NCBI GenBank assembly: GCA_037893245.1
Contig: JBAIAA010000094.1
Span: 1 to 64,000 of the forward strand
Source: Crossaster papposus
Taxonomy: Eukaryota > Echinodermata > Asteroidea > Velatida > Solasteridae
DNA: 64,000 nt
Reading direction: 5' to 3'
Under the pieces are notes generated by a model that saw only the letters and a program-made list of their open reading frames with translations, did not search any database and was not told the DNA's origin. A program made the translations under genes and the position numbers. This document shows, piece by piece, positions 22,561-36,500 of this stretch; positions within the stretch are counted from its first letter, which is position 1, and every line of letters starts with the position of its first letter.

Positions 22561-24039
22561 GATAGTGCCGAAAAGTGTTTGTTAGGCTCAATGGGCGCTA
22601 TAGAGCATTTGGGAGTGTTTTTAGTCAATTTCGTGATCTGAAGGTAAATAGTGCCAAAAAGTGTTTGTTAGGCTCAATGGGCGCTATAGACCATTTGGGA
22701 GTGTTGTAAGTCAATTTCGTGATCTGAAGGTAAAAAGTGCCGAAAATGTTTGTTAGGCTCAATGGGCGCTATAGAGCATTTGGAGTGTTGGAAGTCCATT
22801 TCGTGATCTGAAGGTAAATGGTGCCAAAAAGTGTTTGTTAGACTCAATGGCGCTATAACGCATTTGGGAGTGTTGTTAGTCCATTTCGTGATCTGAAGGT
22901 AAAAAGTGCCGAAAAGTGTTTGTTAGGCTCAATGGGCGCTATAGACCATTTTGGAGTGTAGTAAGTCCATTTCGTGATCTGACGGTGAATAGTGCCGAAA
23001 AGTGTTTGTTATGCTCAATGGGCGCTATAGACCGATTGGGAGTGTTGTTAGTCAATTTCGTGATCTGAAGGTAAAAAGTGCCGAAAACTGTTTCTTAGGC
23101 TCAATGGGCGCTATAGAGCATTTGGGAGTGTTGTTAGTCAATTTCGTGATCTGAAGGTAAAAAGTGCCGAAAGTGTTTGTTAGGCTCAATGGGCACTATA
23201 GAGCATTTGGGAGTGTTGTAAGTCCATTTTGTGATCTGAAGGTAAATAGTGCCGAAAAGTGTTTGTTAGGCTCAATGGGCGCTATAGAGCATTTGGGAGT
23301 GTTGTTAGTCAATTTCGTGATCTGAAGGTAAAAAGTGCCGAAAAGTGTTTCTTAGCTCAATGGGCGCTATAGAGCATTTGGGAGTGTTGTTAGTCAATTT
23401 CGTGATCTAAAGGTAAAAGTGCCGAAAAGTGTTTCTTAGGCTCAATGGGCGCTATAGACCATTTTGGAGTGTTGTAAGTCAATTTCGTGATCTGAAGGTA
23501 AATAGTGCCGAAAAGTGTTTGTTAGGCTCAATGGGCGCTATAGAGCATTTGGGAGTGTTTTTAGTCAATTTCGTGATCTGAAGGTAAATAGTGCCGAAAA
23601 GTGTTTCTTACTCTCAATGGGCGCTATAGACCATTTTGTAGTGTTGTAAGTCCATTTCGTGATCTGAAGGTAAATAGTGCCAAAAAGTGTTTGTTAGGCT
23701 CAATGGGCGCTATAGACCATTTGGGAGTGTTGTAAGTCAATTTCGTGATCTGAAGGTAAAAAGTGCCGAAAAATGTTTGTTAGGCTCAATGGGGCGCTAT
23801 AGAGCATTTGGGAGTGTTGGAAGTCCATTTCGTGATCTGAAGGTAAATAGTGCCAAAAAGTGTTTGTTAGGCTCAATGGGCGCTATAACGCATTTGGGAG
23901 TGTTGTTAGTCCATTTCGTGATCTGAACTTAAAAAGTGCCGAAAAGTGTTTGTTAAGCTCAATGGGCGCTATAGAGCATTGGGAGTGTTGTTAGTCCATT
24001 TCGTGATCTGAAGGTAAAAAGTGCCGAAAAGTGTTTGTT
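22561..24039 (+). repeat. Satellite segment with moderate one-base indels
   Basis: The AAATGGTGCC / TTAGACTC / ACCGATTGGG series seen at 15.1-15.4 kb, here with isolated deletions such as CCGAAAATG (near 22,741), TTTGGAGTG (near 22,780), CAATGGCGC (near 22,846), CCGAAAGTG (near 23,168) and TTAGCTC (near 23,353), and a one-base insertion GGGGCGC near 23,791. Subtype order is preserved. Confidence 0.8.
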
Positions 24040-27000
24040 AGGCTCAATGTGGTAAGTCAATTCGTGATCTGAAGGTAAACATAGTGCAAAAGAGGTGTTT
24101 GTTAGCGCTCAATGGGCGCTATAAACGCATTTGGAGTGTTGCCTTAGTCCATTTCGTGATCTGAACTTAAAAAAGTGCCGAAAAGTGTTTGTTATGCTCA
24201 ATGGGCGCTATTGAAGAGCATTTGGGAGTGTTGTTAGTCCATTTCGTGATCTGAAGGTAAAAAGTGCCGAAAAGGTGTTTCGTTAGGCTCAATGGGCGCT
24301 ATAGAGGCATTTGGGCGTGGTTTTTAGTCCATTACGTGATCTGAGGTAAAAAGTGCCGAAAGTGGTTCGTTAGTCAATGGCGCTATAGAGCATTTGAGTG
24401 TTGTTAGTCATTTCGGATCTGAAGTAAAAAGTGTCGAAAAGTGTTTGTTAGGGCTCAATGGGCGCTATAGCCATTTTGGAGTGTTTTTAGTCCATTTCGT
24501 GGATCTGAAGGTAAAAAGTGCCGACAAGTGTTTGATAGGCTCAATGGGCGCTATAGAGCATTGGGAGTGTAGTAAGTCCATTCAGTGATCTGAAGTTAAA
24601 ATAGTGCCGAAAAGTGTTTTGTTAGGCTCAATGGGCGCTATAGAGCATTTGGGAGTGAGTTAGTCAATTTCGTGATCTGAAGGTAAAAGTGCGAAAGTGT
24701 TTCTTAGTGCTCAATGGGCGCTATTGAGCATTTGGAGTGTTGTTAGTCAATATCGTGATCTGAAGGTACACAAAGTGCCGAGAGTGTTTCTTAGGCTCAA
24801 TGGCGACTATGACCCTTTTGGAGTGTTTGTATAGTCAATTTCGTGATCTGAAGGTAAATAGTGCCGAAAAGTGTTTGTTAGGTTCAATGGGGCGCTATTA
24901 GAGCATCTTGGGAGTGTTTTTAGTCAATGTTCGTGATCTGAAGGTAAATAGTGCCAAAAAGTGTTTGTTAGGCTCAATAGGGCGCTATAGACCATTTGGG
25001 GAGTGTTGTAAGTCAATTCGTGATCTGAAGGTAAATAGTGCGAAAAGTGTTTGTTAGGCTCATGGGCGCTATAGAAGCATATTGGGAGTGTTGTAATCAA
25101 TTTCGTGATCTGAAGGTAAAAAGTGACCGAAAAGTGTTTGTTAGGCTCAATGGGCGCTATAGAGCATTGGGGAGTGTTGTAAGTCCATTTTGTGATCTGA
25201 AGGTAAATAGTGCCGAAAAGTGTTTGTTAGGCCTCAATGGGCGCTATCAGAGCATTTGGAGTGTATGTTAGTCAATTCGTGATCTGAAGTTAAAAAGTGC
25301 CGAAAAGTGTCTTACTTAGGGCTCAATAGGGCCGCTATAGAGCATTATGGGAGAGTTGTTAGTCAATTCGTGATCGAAGGGTAAAAAGTGCCGAAAAGTG
25401 TTTCTAGGCATCAATGGGCATGCTATAGACCATTTTGCGAGTGTTGTAAGTCAATTTCGTGATCTGAAGGTAAATAGTGCGAAAAGTGTTTGTTAGGCCT
25501 CAATGGGCGCTACAGAGCATTTGGAGTGTTTTTAAGTCAATTTCGTGATCTGAAGGTAAATAGTGCGCACAAAAGTTTTCTCTTCTACTCAATGGGCGCT
25601 ATAGACCATTTTGGAGTGTTGTAAGTCCATTCGTGATCCTGAAGGTAAACAGTGCCGAAAAATGTTTGTTAGGGCTCAATGGGCGCTATAGAGACATTTG
25701 GGAGTGTTGTTAGTCCATTTCGTGATCTGAAGGTAAATAGTGCCAAAAGTGTTTGTTAGGCTCAATGGCGCTATGAACGCATTTGGGAGTGTTTTTAGTC
25801 CAATTTCGTGATCTGAAGGTAAAAAGTGCCGAAAGTGTTTGTTAGGCTCAATGGGCGCCTATAGAGCATTTTGGGAGTGTTTTGTAGTCCATTTCGTGAT
25901 CTGAAGGTAAAAAGTGCCGAAAAGTGTTGTTAGGCTCATGGGCGCTATAGAGCATTTGGGAGTGTTGTTAGTTCCCATTTCGTGATCTGAAGGTAAAAAG
26001 TTCGAAAAGTGTTTGATTAGGCTCAATGGGCGCTATAGACCATTTTGGAGTGTTTGTAAGTCCATTTCGTGATCTGAAGGTAAATAGTGCCGAAAAGTGT
26101 TTGTTAGGCTCAATGGGCGCTATAGACCATTTTGGAGTGTAGTAAGTCCATTTCGTGATCTGAAGTTAAATAGTGCCGAAAAGTGTTTGTTAGGCTCAAT
26201 GGGCGCTATAAGAGCATTTGGGAGTGTTGTTAGTCAATTTCGTGATCTGAAGGTAAAAATGTACCGAAAAGTGTTCTTAGGCTCAATGGGCGCTATTGAG
26301 CATTTGGGAGTGTTGTTAGTCAATTTCGTGATCTGAAGGTAAAAAGTGCCGAAAAAGTGTTTGTTAGGGCTCAATGGGCGCTATAGACCATTTTGGAGTG
26401 TTGTAAGTCAATTCGTGATCTGAAGGTAAATAGTGCCGAAAAGTGTTTGTTAGGCTCAATGGGCGCTATAGAGCATTTGGGAGTGTTTTTTAGTCAATTT
26501 CGTGATCTGAAGGTAAATAGTGCCAAAAAGTGTTTGTTAAGGCTCAATGGGGCGCTATAGACCATTTGGGAGTGTTGTAAGTCAATTTCGTGATCTGAAG
26601 GTAAAAAGTGCCGAAAAATGTTGTTAGGCTCAATGGGCGCTATAGAGCATTTGGGGAGTGTTGGAAGTCCATTTCGTGATCTGAAGGTAAATGGTGCCAA
26701 AAAGTGTTTGTTAAGACTCAATGGGCGCTATAACGCATTGGGAGTGTTGTTAGTTCCATTTCGTGATCTGAGAGGTAAAAAGTGCCGAAAAGTGTTTGTT
26801 AGGCTCAATGGCGCTATAGGACCATTTTAAAGTTGGTAGTAAGTCCATTTCGTGATCTGACGGGTGAATAGTGCCGAAAAGGTGTTTGGTTATGCTCAAT
26901 GGGCGCTATAGACCGATTGGGAGTGTTGTTAGTCAATTTCGTGATCTGAAGGTAAAAAGTGCCGAAAGTGTTTCATAGGCTCAATGGGCGCTATAGAGCA

Positions 27001-30000
27001 TTTGGGAGTGTTGTTAGTCAATTCGTGATCTGAAGGTAAAAAGTGCGAAAAGTGTTTGTTAGGCTCAATGGGCCGCTATAGAGCATTTTGGGAGTGTTGT
27101 AAGTCCATTTGTGATCTGAAGGTAAATAGTGCCGAAAAGTGTTTGTTAGGCCTCAATGGGCGCTATAGAGCATTTGGGAGTGTTGTTAGTCAATTTCGTG
27201 ATCTGAAGGTAAAAAGTGCCGAAAAGTGTTTTCTTGGGCTCAATGGGCGCTATAGAGCATTTGGGAGTGTTGTTAGTCAATTTTCGTGATCTAAAGGTAA
27301 AAAGTGCCGATAAAGTGTTTCTTAGGCTCAATGGGCGCTATAGACCATTTTGGAGTGTTGTAAGTCAATTTCGTGATCTGAAGGTAAATAGTTGGCCGAA
27401 AAAGTGTTTGTTAGGCTCAATGGGCGCTATAGAGCATTTTGGGAGTGTTTTTTAGTCAATTTCGTGATCTGAAGGTAAAATAGTGCCGAAAAGTGTTTCT
27501 TACTCTCAATGGGCGCTATAGAACCATTCTGTAGTGTTGTAAGTCCACTTTGTCGTGATCTGAAGGTAAATAGTGCCAAAAAGTGTTTGTAGGCTCAATG
27601 GGCGCTATAGACCATTTTGGAGTGTTGTAAGTCAATTTCGTGATCTGAAGGTAAATAGTGCCGAAAAGTGTTTGTTATGGCTCAATGTGGCGCTATAGAG
27701 CATTTGGGAGTGTTTTTAGTCACAATTTCGTGATCTGAAGGTAAATAGTGCCAAAAAGTGTTTTGTTAGGCTCAATGGGCGCTATAGACCCATTTGGGAG
27801 TGTTGTAAGGTCATTTTCGTGATCTGAAGGTAAAAAGTGCCGAAAAATGTTTGTTAGGCTCAATGGGCGCTATAGAGCATTTGGGAGTGTTGGAAGTACC
27901 ATTTTCGTGATCTGAAGGTAAATGGTGCCAAAAAAGTGTTTGTTAGAATCAATGGGCGCTATAACGCATTTGGGAGTGTTGTTAGTCCATTTCGTGATCT
28001 GAAGGTAAAAAGTGCCGAAAAGTGTTTGTTAGGGCTCAATGGGCGCATATAGACCATTTTGGAGTGTAGTAAGTCCATTTCGTGGATCTGACGGTGAATA
28101 GTGCCGAAAAGTGTTTGTTATGCTCAATGGGCGCTATAGACCCGATGTGGAGTGTTGTTAGTCAATTTCGTGATCTGAAGGTAAAAAAGTGCCGAAAAGT
28201 GTTTCTTAGGCTCAATGGGCGCTATAGAGCATTTGGGAGTGTTGTTAGTCAATTTCGTGATCTGAAGGTAAAAAGTGCCGAAAAGTGTTTGTTAGGCTCA
28301 ATGGGCGCTATAGAGCATTTGGAGTGTTGTAAGTCCATTTTGTGATCTGAAGGTAAATAGTGCCGAAAAGTGTTTGTTAGGCTCAATGGGCGCTATAGAT
28401 GCATTTGGGAGTGTTGTTAGTCCAATTTCGTGATCTAGAAGGTAAAAGTGCGAAAAGTGTTTCTTAGCTCAATGGGCGCTATAGAGCATTTGGGAGTGTT
28501 GTTAGTCAATTTCGTGATCTAAAGGTAAAAAGTGCCGAAAAGTGTTTCTTAGGCTCAATGGGCGCTATAGACCATTTTGGAGTGTTGTAAGTCAATTTCG
28601 TGATCTGAAGGTAAATAGTGCCGAAAAGTGTTTGTTAGGCTCAATGGCGCTTATAGAGCATTTGGGGAGTGTTTTTTAGTCAATTTCGTGATCTGAAGGT
28701 AAATAGTGCCGAAAAGTGTTTCTTACTCTCAATGGGCGCTATAAGACCATTTTGTAAGTGTTTGTAAGTCCATTTCGTGATCTGAAGGTAAATAGTGCCA
28801 AAAAGTGTTTGTTAGGCTCAATGGGCGCTATAGGACCATTTGGGAGTGTTGTAAGTCAATTTCGTGATCTGAAGGTAAAAAGTGCCGAAAAATGTTTGTT
28901 AGGCTCAATGGGCGCTATAGAGCATTTGGGAGTGTTGGAAGTCCAATTTCGTGATCTGAAGGTCAATAGTGCCAAAAAGTGTTTGTTAGGCTCAATGGGC
29001 GCTATAACGCATTGGGAGTGTTGTTAGTCCATTTCGTGATCTGAACTTAAAAGTGCCGAAAAGTGTTTGTTAAGCTCAATGGGCGCTATAGAGCAATTTG
29101 GGAGTGTTGTTAGTCCATTTCGTGATCTGAAGGGTAAAAAGTGCCGAAAAAGTGTTTGTTAGGCTCAATGGGCGCGCTATAGACCATTTTGAAGTGTTGT
29201 AAGTCCATTTCGTGATCTGGCGGTGAATAGTGCCGAAAAGTGTTTGTTATGCTCAATGGGCGCTATAGACCATTTGAGAGTGTTGTTAGTCAATTCGTGA
29301 TCTGAAGGTAAATAGTGCCAAAAAGTGTTTGTTAGGCTCAATGGGCGCTATAAACGCATTTGGGAGTGTTGTTAGTCCATTTCGTGATCTGAACTTAAAA
29401 AGTGCCGAAAAGTGTTTGTTAAGCTCAATGGGCGCTATAGAGCATTTGGGAGTGTTGTTAGTCCATTTCGTGATCTGAAGGTAAAAAGTGCCGAAAAGTG
29501 TTTGTTAGGCTCAATGGGCGCTATAGAGCATTTGGGAGTGTTTTTAGTCCATTCGTGATCTGAAAGGTAAAAAGTGCCGAAAAGTGTTTGTTAGGCTCAA
29601 TGGGCGCTATAGAGCATTTGGGAGTGTTGTTAGTCCATTTCGTGATCTGAAGGTAAAAAGTGTCGAAAAGTGTTTGTTAGGCTCAATGGGCGCTATTAGA
29701 CCATTTTGGAGTGTTTTTGTCCATTTCGTGATCTGAAGGTAAAAAGTGCCGAAAAGTGTTTGTTAGGCTCAATGGGCGCTATAGAGCATTTGGGAGTGTA
29801 GAAGTCCATTTCGTGAATCTGAAGTTAAATAGTGCCGAAAAGTGTTTGTTAGGCCTCGAAGGGCGCTATAGAGCATTTGGGAGTGTTGTTAGTCAATTTC
29901 GTGATCTGAGAGGTAAAAAGTGCCGAAAAGTGTTTTCTTAGGCTCAATGGGCGCTATTGAGCATTTGGAGTGTTTGTTAGTTCAATTTTCGTGATCTGAA

Positions 30001-33000
30001 GGTAAAAAGTGCCGAAAAGTGTTTCTTAGGCTCAATGGCGCTATAGACCCTTTTGGAGTGTTGTAAGTCAATTTCGTGATCTGAAGGTAAATAGTGCCGA
30101 AAAGTGTTTGTTAGGTTCAATGGGCGCTATAGAGCATTTGGGAGTGTTTTTAGTCAATTTCCGTGATCTGAAGGTAAATAGTGCCAAAAAGTGTTTGTTA
30201 GGCTCAATGGGCGCTATAGACCATTTGGGAGTGTTGTAAGTCAATTTCGTGGATCTGAAGGTAAATAGTGCCGAAAAGTGTTTGTTAGGCTCAATGGGCG
30301 CTATAGAGCATTTGGGAGTGTTTTTAGTCAATTTCGTGATCTGAAGGTAAATAGTGCCGAAAAGTGTTTCTTACTCTCAATGGGCGCTATAGACCATTTT
30401 GGAGTGTTGTAAGTCCATTTCGTGATCTGAAGGTAAAAGTGCCGAAAAATGTTTGTTAGGCTCAATGGGCGCTATAGAGCATTTGGGAGTGTTGTTAGTC
30501 CAATTCGTGATCTGAAGGTAAATAGTGCCAAAAAGTGTTTGTTAGGCTCAATGGGCGCTATAACGCATTTTGGGAGTGTTTTTAGTCAATTTCGTGATCT
30601 GAAGGTAAATAGTGCCAAAAGTGTTTGTTAGGCTCAATGGGGCGCTATAGACCATTTGGGAGTGTTGTAAGTCAATTTCGTGATCTGAAGGTAAATAGTG
30701 CCAAAAAGTGTTTAGTTAGGCCTCAATGGGCGCTATAACGCATTGGGAGTGTTGTTAGTCCATTTCGTGATCTGAAGGTAAAAAGTGCCGAAAAGTGTTT
30801 GTTAGGCTCAATGGGCGCTATAGAGCATTTGGGAGTGTTGTTAGGTCCATTTCGTGATCTGAAGGTAAAAAGTGCCGAAAAGTGTTTGTTAGGCTCAATC
30901 GGCGCTATAGAGCATTTGGGAGTGATGTTAGTCCATTTCGTGATCTGAAGGTTAAAAGTGCCGAAAAGTGTTTGTTAGGCTCAATGGGCGCTATAGACCC
31001 ATTTTGAAGTGTTGTAGTAAGTCCATTTCGTGATCTGACGGTGAATAGTGCCGGAAAAGTGTTTGTTATGCTCAATGGGGCGCTATAGACCATTTGAGAG
31101 TGTTGTTAGTCAATTTCGTGATCTGAAGGTAAAAAGTGCCGAAAAGTGTTCTTAGGCTCAATGGGCGCTATAGAGCATTTGGGAGTGTTGTTAATCAATT
31201 TCGTGATCTGAAGGTAAAAAGTGCCGAAAGTGTTTGTTAGGCTCAATGGGCGCTATAGACCATTTTGGAGTGTTGTAAGTCATTTTCGTGATCTGAAGGT
31301 AAATAGTGCCAAAAAGTGTTTTGTTAGGCTCAATGGGCGCTATAGACCATTTGGGAGTGTTGTAAGTCAATTTCGTGATCTGAAGGTAAAAAGTGCCGAA
31401 AAATGTTTGTTAGGCTCAATGGGCGCTATAGAGCATTTGGGAGTGTTGGAAGTCCATTTCGTGATCTGAAGGTAAATAGTGCCAACAAGTGTTCGTTAGG
31501 CTCAATGGCGCTATAACGCATTTGGGAGTGTTGTTAGTCAATTTCGTGATCTGAAGGTAAAAAGTGCCGAAAAGTGTTTGTTAGGCTCATGGGCGCTATA
31601 GAGCATTTGGGAGTGTTGTTAGTCCATTTCGTGATCTGAAGGTAAAAAGTGCCGAAAAGTGTTTGTTAGGCTCAATCGAGGCGATTAGAGCATTTGGGAG
31701 TGTTGGAAGTCCATTTCGTGATCTGAAGGTAAATAGTGCCAAAAGTGTTTGTTAGGCTCAATGGGCGCTATAACGCATTTGGGAGTGTTGTTAGTCAATT
31801 TCGTGATCTGAAGGTAAAAAGTGCCGAAAAGTGTTTGTTAGGCTCAATGGGGCGCTATAGAGCATTTGGGAGTGTTGTTAGTCCATTTCGTGATCTGAAG
31901 GTAAAAAGTGCCGAAAAGTGTTTGTTAGGCTCAATCGGCGCTATAGAGCATTTTGGGAGTGTTGTTAGTCCATTTCGTGATTTGAAGGTAAAAAGTGCCG
32001 AAAAGTGTTTGTTAGGCTCAATGGGGCCGTTATAGACCATTTTGAAGTGTTGTAAGTCCATTTCGTGATCTGAAGGTAAATAGTGCAGAAAAGTGTTTGT
32101 TAGGCTCAATGGGCGCTATAGACCATTTTGGAGTGTAGTAAGTCCATTTCGTGATCTGACGGTGAATAGTGCCGAAAAGTGTTTGTTATGCTCAATGGGC
32201 GCTATAGACCATTTGGGAGTGTTGTAAGTCCATTTTGTGATCTGAAGGTAAATAGTGCCGAAAAGTGTTTGTTAGGCTCAATGGGCGCTATAGAGGCATT
32301 TGGAGTGTTGTTAGTCAATTTCGTGATCTGAAGGTAAAAAGTGCCGAAAAGTGTTTCTTAGGCTCAATGGGCGCTATAGAGGCATTTGGGAGTGTTGTTA
32401 GTCAATTTCGTGATCTGAAGGTAAAAAGTGCCGAAAAAGTGTTTCTTAGGCTCAATGGGCGCTATAGACCATTTTGGAGTGTTGTAAGTCAATTTCGTGA
32501 TCTGAAGGTAAATAGTGCCGAAAGAAGTGTTTGTTAGGCTCAATGGGGCGCTATAGAGCATTTGGGAGTGTTTTTAGTCAATTTCGTGATCTGAAGGTAA
32601 ATAGTGCCGAAAAGTGTTTGTCTTACTCTCAATGGGCGCTATAGACCATTTTGTAGGTGTTGTAAAGTCCATTTCGTGATCTGAAGGTAAATAGTGCCAA
32701 AAAGTGTTTGTTAGGCTTCAATGGGCCGCTATAACGCATTTGGGAGTGTTGTTAGTCCATTTCGTGATCTGAACTTAAAAAGTGCCGAAAAGTGTTTGTT
32801 AAGCTCAATGGGCGCTATAGAGCATTTGGGGAGTGTTGTTAGTCCATTTCGTGATCTGAAGGTAAAAAGTGCCGAAAAGTGTTTGTTAGGCTCAAATGGG
32901 CGCTATAGAGCATTTGGGAGTGTTTTAGTCCATTTCGTGATCTGAAGGTAAAAAGTGCCGAAAAGTGTTTGTTAGGTCTCAATGGGCGCTATAGAGGCAT

Positions 33001-33500
33001 TTGGGAGTGTTGTTAGTCCATTTCGTGATCTGAAGGTAAAAAGTGTCGAAAAGTGTTTGTTTGGCTTCAATGGGCGCTATAGACCAGTTTTGGGAGTGTT
33101 TGTAAGTCCATTTCGTGATCTGAAGGTAAATAGTGCCGAAAAGTGTTTGTTAGGCTCAATGGGCGCTATAGACCATTTTGGAGTGTTGTAAGTCCATTTC
33201 GTGATCTGAAGTTAAATAGTGCCGAAAAGTGTTTGTTAGGCTCAATGGGCGCTATAGAGCATTTGGGAGTGTTGTTAGTCCAATTTCGGATCTGAAGGTA
33301 AAAAGTGCCGAAAGTGTTTCTAGGCTCAATGGCGCTATTGAGCATTTGGGAGTGTTGTTAGTCAATTTCGTGATCTGAAAGGTAAAAAGTGCCGAAAAGT
33401 GTTTGTTAGGCTCAATGGGCGCTATAGACCATTTGGGAGTGTTGTAAGTCAATTTCGTGATCTGAGGTAAATAGTGCCGAAAAGTGTTTGTTAGGCTCAA
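24040..33500 (+). repeat. Indel-rich satellite tract, probably uncorrected sequence
   Basis: Nearly every monomer carries at least one single-base insertion or deletion, densest at about 24,040-26,050. Examples are GTAAACATAGTGC near 24,075, CAATGGGCATGC near 25,411, TGCGCACAAAAG near 25,564, GTTGGCCGAAAAAG near 27,391 and CACTTTGTCGTG near 27,545. Changes are mostly one-base gains and losses, often in homopolymers, while the diagnostic subtype substitutions remain readable and in order. That pattern fits raw long-read error better than natural divergence, which would favour substitutions; I infer an unpolished gap fill. The longer open frames here arise from random frame shifts. No gene is present. 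Confidence 0.85.
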
Positions 33501-36500
33501 TGGGCGCTATAGAGCATTTGGGAGTGTTTTTAGTCAATTTCGTGATCTGAAGGTAAATAGTGCCAAAAAGTGTTTGTTAGGCTCAATGGGGCGCTATAGA
33601 CCATTTGGGAGTGTTGTAAGTCAATTTCGTGATCTGAAGGTAAAAAGTGCCGAAAAATGTTTGTTAGGCTCAATGGGCGCTATAGAGCATTTGGGAGTGT
33701 TGGAAGTCCATTTCGTGATCTGAAGGTAAATAGTGCCAAAAAGTGTTTGTTAGACTCAATGGGCGCTATGAACGCATTTGGGAGTGTTGTTAGTCCATTC
33801 GTGATCTGAAGGTAAAAAGTGCCGAAAAGTGTTTGTTAGGCTCAATGGGCGCTATAGAGCATTTGGGAGTGTTGTTAGTCCATTTCGTGATCTGAAGGTA
33901 AAAAGTGCCGAAAAGTGTTTGTTAGGCTCAATCGGCGCTATAGAGCATTTGGGAGTGTTGTTAGTCCATTTCGTGATCTGAAGGTAAAAAGTGCCGAAAA
34001 GTGTTTGTTAGGCTCAATGGGCGTTATAGACCATTTTGAAGTGTTGTAAGTCCATTTCGTGATCTGAAGGTAAATAGTGCCGAAAAGTGTTTGTTAGGCT
34101 CAATGGGCGCTATAGACCATTTTGGAGTGTAGTAAGTCCATTTCGTGATCTGACGGTGAATAGTGCCGAAAAGTGTTTGTTATGCTCAATGGGCGCTATA
34201 GACCATTTGGGAGTGTTGTTAGTCAATTTCGTGATCTGAAGGTAAAAAGTGCCGAAAAGTGTTTCTTAGGCTCAATGGGCGCTATAGAGCATTTGGGAGT
34301 GTTGTTAGTCAATTTCGTGATCTGAAGGTAAAAAGTGCCGAAAAGTGTTTGTTAGGCTCAATGGGCGCTATAGAGCATTTGGGAGTGTTGTAAGTCCATT
34401 TTGTGATCTGAAGGTAAATAGTGCCGAAAAGTGTTTGTTAGGCTCAATGGGCGCTATAGAGCATTTGGGAGTGTTGTTAGTCAATTTCGGGATCTGAAGG
34501 TAAAAAGTGCCGAAAAGTGTTTCTTAGGCTCAATGGGCGCTATAGAGCATTTGGGAGTGTTGTTAGTCAATTTCGTGATCTAAAGGTAAAAAGTGCCGAA
34601 AAGTGTTTCTTAGGCTCAATGGGCGCTATAGAGCATTTGGGAGTGTTGTTAGTCAATTTCGTGATCTAAAGGTAAAAAGTGCCGAAAAGTGTTTCTTAGG
34701 CTCAATGGGCGCTATAGACGATTTTGGAGTGTTGTAAGTCAATTTCGTGATCTGAAGGTAAATAGTGCCGAAAAGTGTTTGTTAGGCTCAATGGGCGCTA
34801 TAGAGCATTTGGGAGTGTTTTTAGTCAATTTCGTGATCTGAAGGTAAATAGTGCCGAAAAGTGTTTCTTACTCTCAATGGGCGCTATAGACCATTTTGTA
34901 GTGTTGTAAGTCCATTTCGTGATCTGAAGGTAAATAGTGCCAAAAAGTGTTTGTTAGGCTCAATGGGCGCTATAGACCATTTGGGAGTGTTGTAAGTCAA
35001 TTTCGTGATCTGAAGGTAAAAAGTGCCGAAAAATGTTTGTTAGGCTCAATGGGCGCTATAGACCATTTGGGAGTGTTGTAAGTCCATTTCGTGATCTGAA
35101 GGTAAATAGTGCCAAAAAGTGTTTGTTAGGCTCAATGGGCGCTATAACGCATTTGGGAGTGTTGTTAGTCCATTTCGTGATCTGAACTTAAAAAGTGCCG
35201 AAAAGTGTTTGTTAAGCTCAATGGGCGCTATAGAGCATTTGGGAGTGTTGTTAGTCCATTTCGTGATCTGAAGGTAAAAAGTGCCGAAAAGTGTTTGTTA
35301 GGCTCAATGGGCGCTATAGAGCATTTGGGAGTGTTTTTAGTCCATTTCGTGATCTGAAGGTAAAAAGTGCCGAAAAGTGTTTGTTAGGCTCAATGGGCGC
35401 TATAGAGCATTTGGGAGTGCTGTTAGTCCATTTCGTGATCTGAAGGTAAAAAGTGTCGAAAAGTGTTTGTTAGGCTCAATGGGCGCTATAGACCATTTTG
35501 GAGTGTTTGTAAGTCCATTTCGTGATCTGAAGGTAAATAGTGCCGAAAAGTGTTTGTTAGGCTCAATGGGCGCTATAGACCATTTTGGAGTGTAGTAAGT
35601 CCATTTCGTGATCTGAAGTTAAATAGTGCCGAAAAGTGTTTGTTAGGCTCAATGGGCGCTATAGAGCATTTGGGAGTGTTGTTAGTCAATTTCGTGATCT
35701 GAAGGTAAAAAGTGCCGAAAAGTGTTTCTTAGGCTCAATGGGCGCTATTGAGCATTTGGGAGTGTTGTTAGTCAATTTCGTGATCTGAAGGTAAAAAGTG
35801 CCGAAAAGTGTTTCTTAGGCTCAATGGGCGCTATAGACCATTTTGGAGTGTTGTAAGTCAATTTCGTGATCTGAAGGTAAATAGTGCCGAAAAGTGTTTG
35901 TTAGGTTCAATGGGCGCTATAGAGCATTTGGGAGTGTTTTTAGTCAATTTCGTGATCTGAAGGTAAATAGTGCCAAAAAGTGTTTGTTAGGCTCAATGGG
36001 CGCTATAGACCATTTGGGAGTGTTGTAAGTCAATTTCGTGATCTGAAGGTAAATAGTGCCAAAAAGTGTTTGTTAGGCTCAATGGGCGCTATAACGCATT
36101 TGGGAGTGTTGTTAGTCCATTTCGTGATCTGAAGGTAAAAAGTGCCGAAAAGTGTTTGTTAGGCTCAATGGGCGCTATAGAGCATTTGGGAGTGTTGTTA
36201 GTCCATTTCGTGATCTGAAGGTAAAAAGTGCCGAAAAGTGTTTCTTAGGCTCAATGGGCGCTATTGAGCATTTGGGAGTGTTGTTAGTCAATTTCGTGAT
36301 CTGAAGGTAAAAAGTGCCGAAAAGTGTTTCTTAGGCTCAATGGGCGCTATAGACCATTTTGGAGTGTTGTAAGTCAATTTCGTGATCTGAAGGTAAATAG
36401 TGCCGAAAAGTGTTTGTTAGGTTCAATGGGCGCTATAGAGCATTTGGGAGTGTTTTTAGTCAATTTCGTGATCTGAAGGTAAATAGTGCCAAAAAGTGTT

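Noticed and set aside
24040-33500. An ancient, diverged satellite family inside the array
   Set aside because: Divergence is almost all one-base indels while subtype-defining substitutions and their order are intact, which fits sequence error better than ageing. Reported as a quality finding instead.
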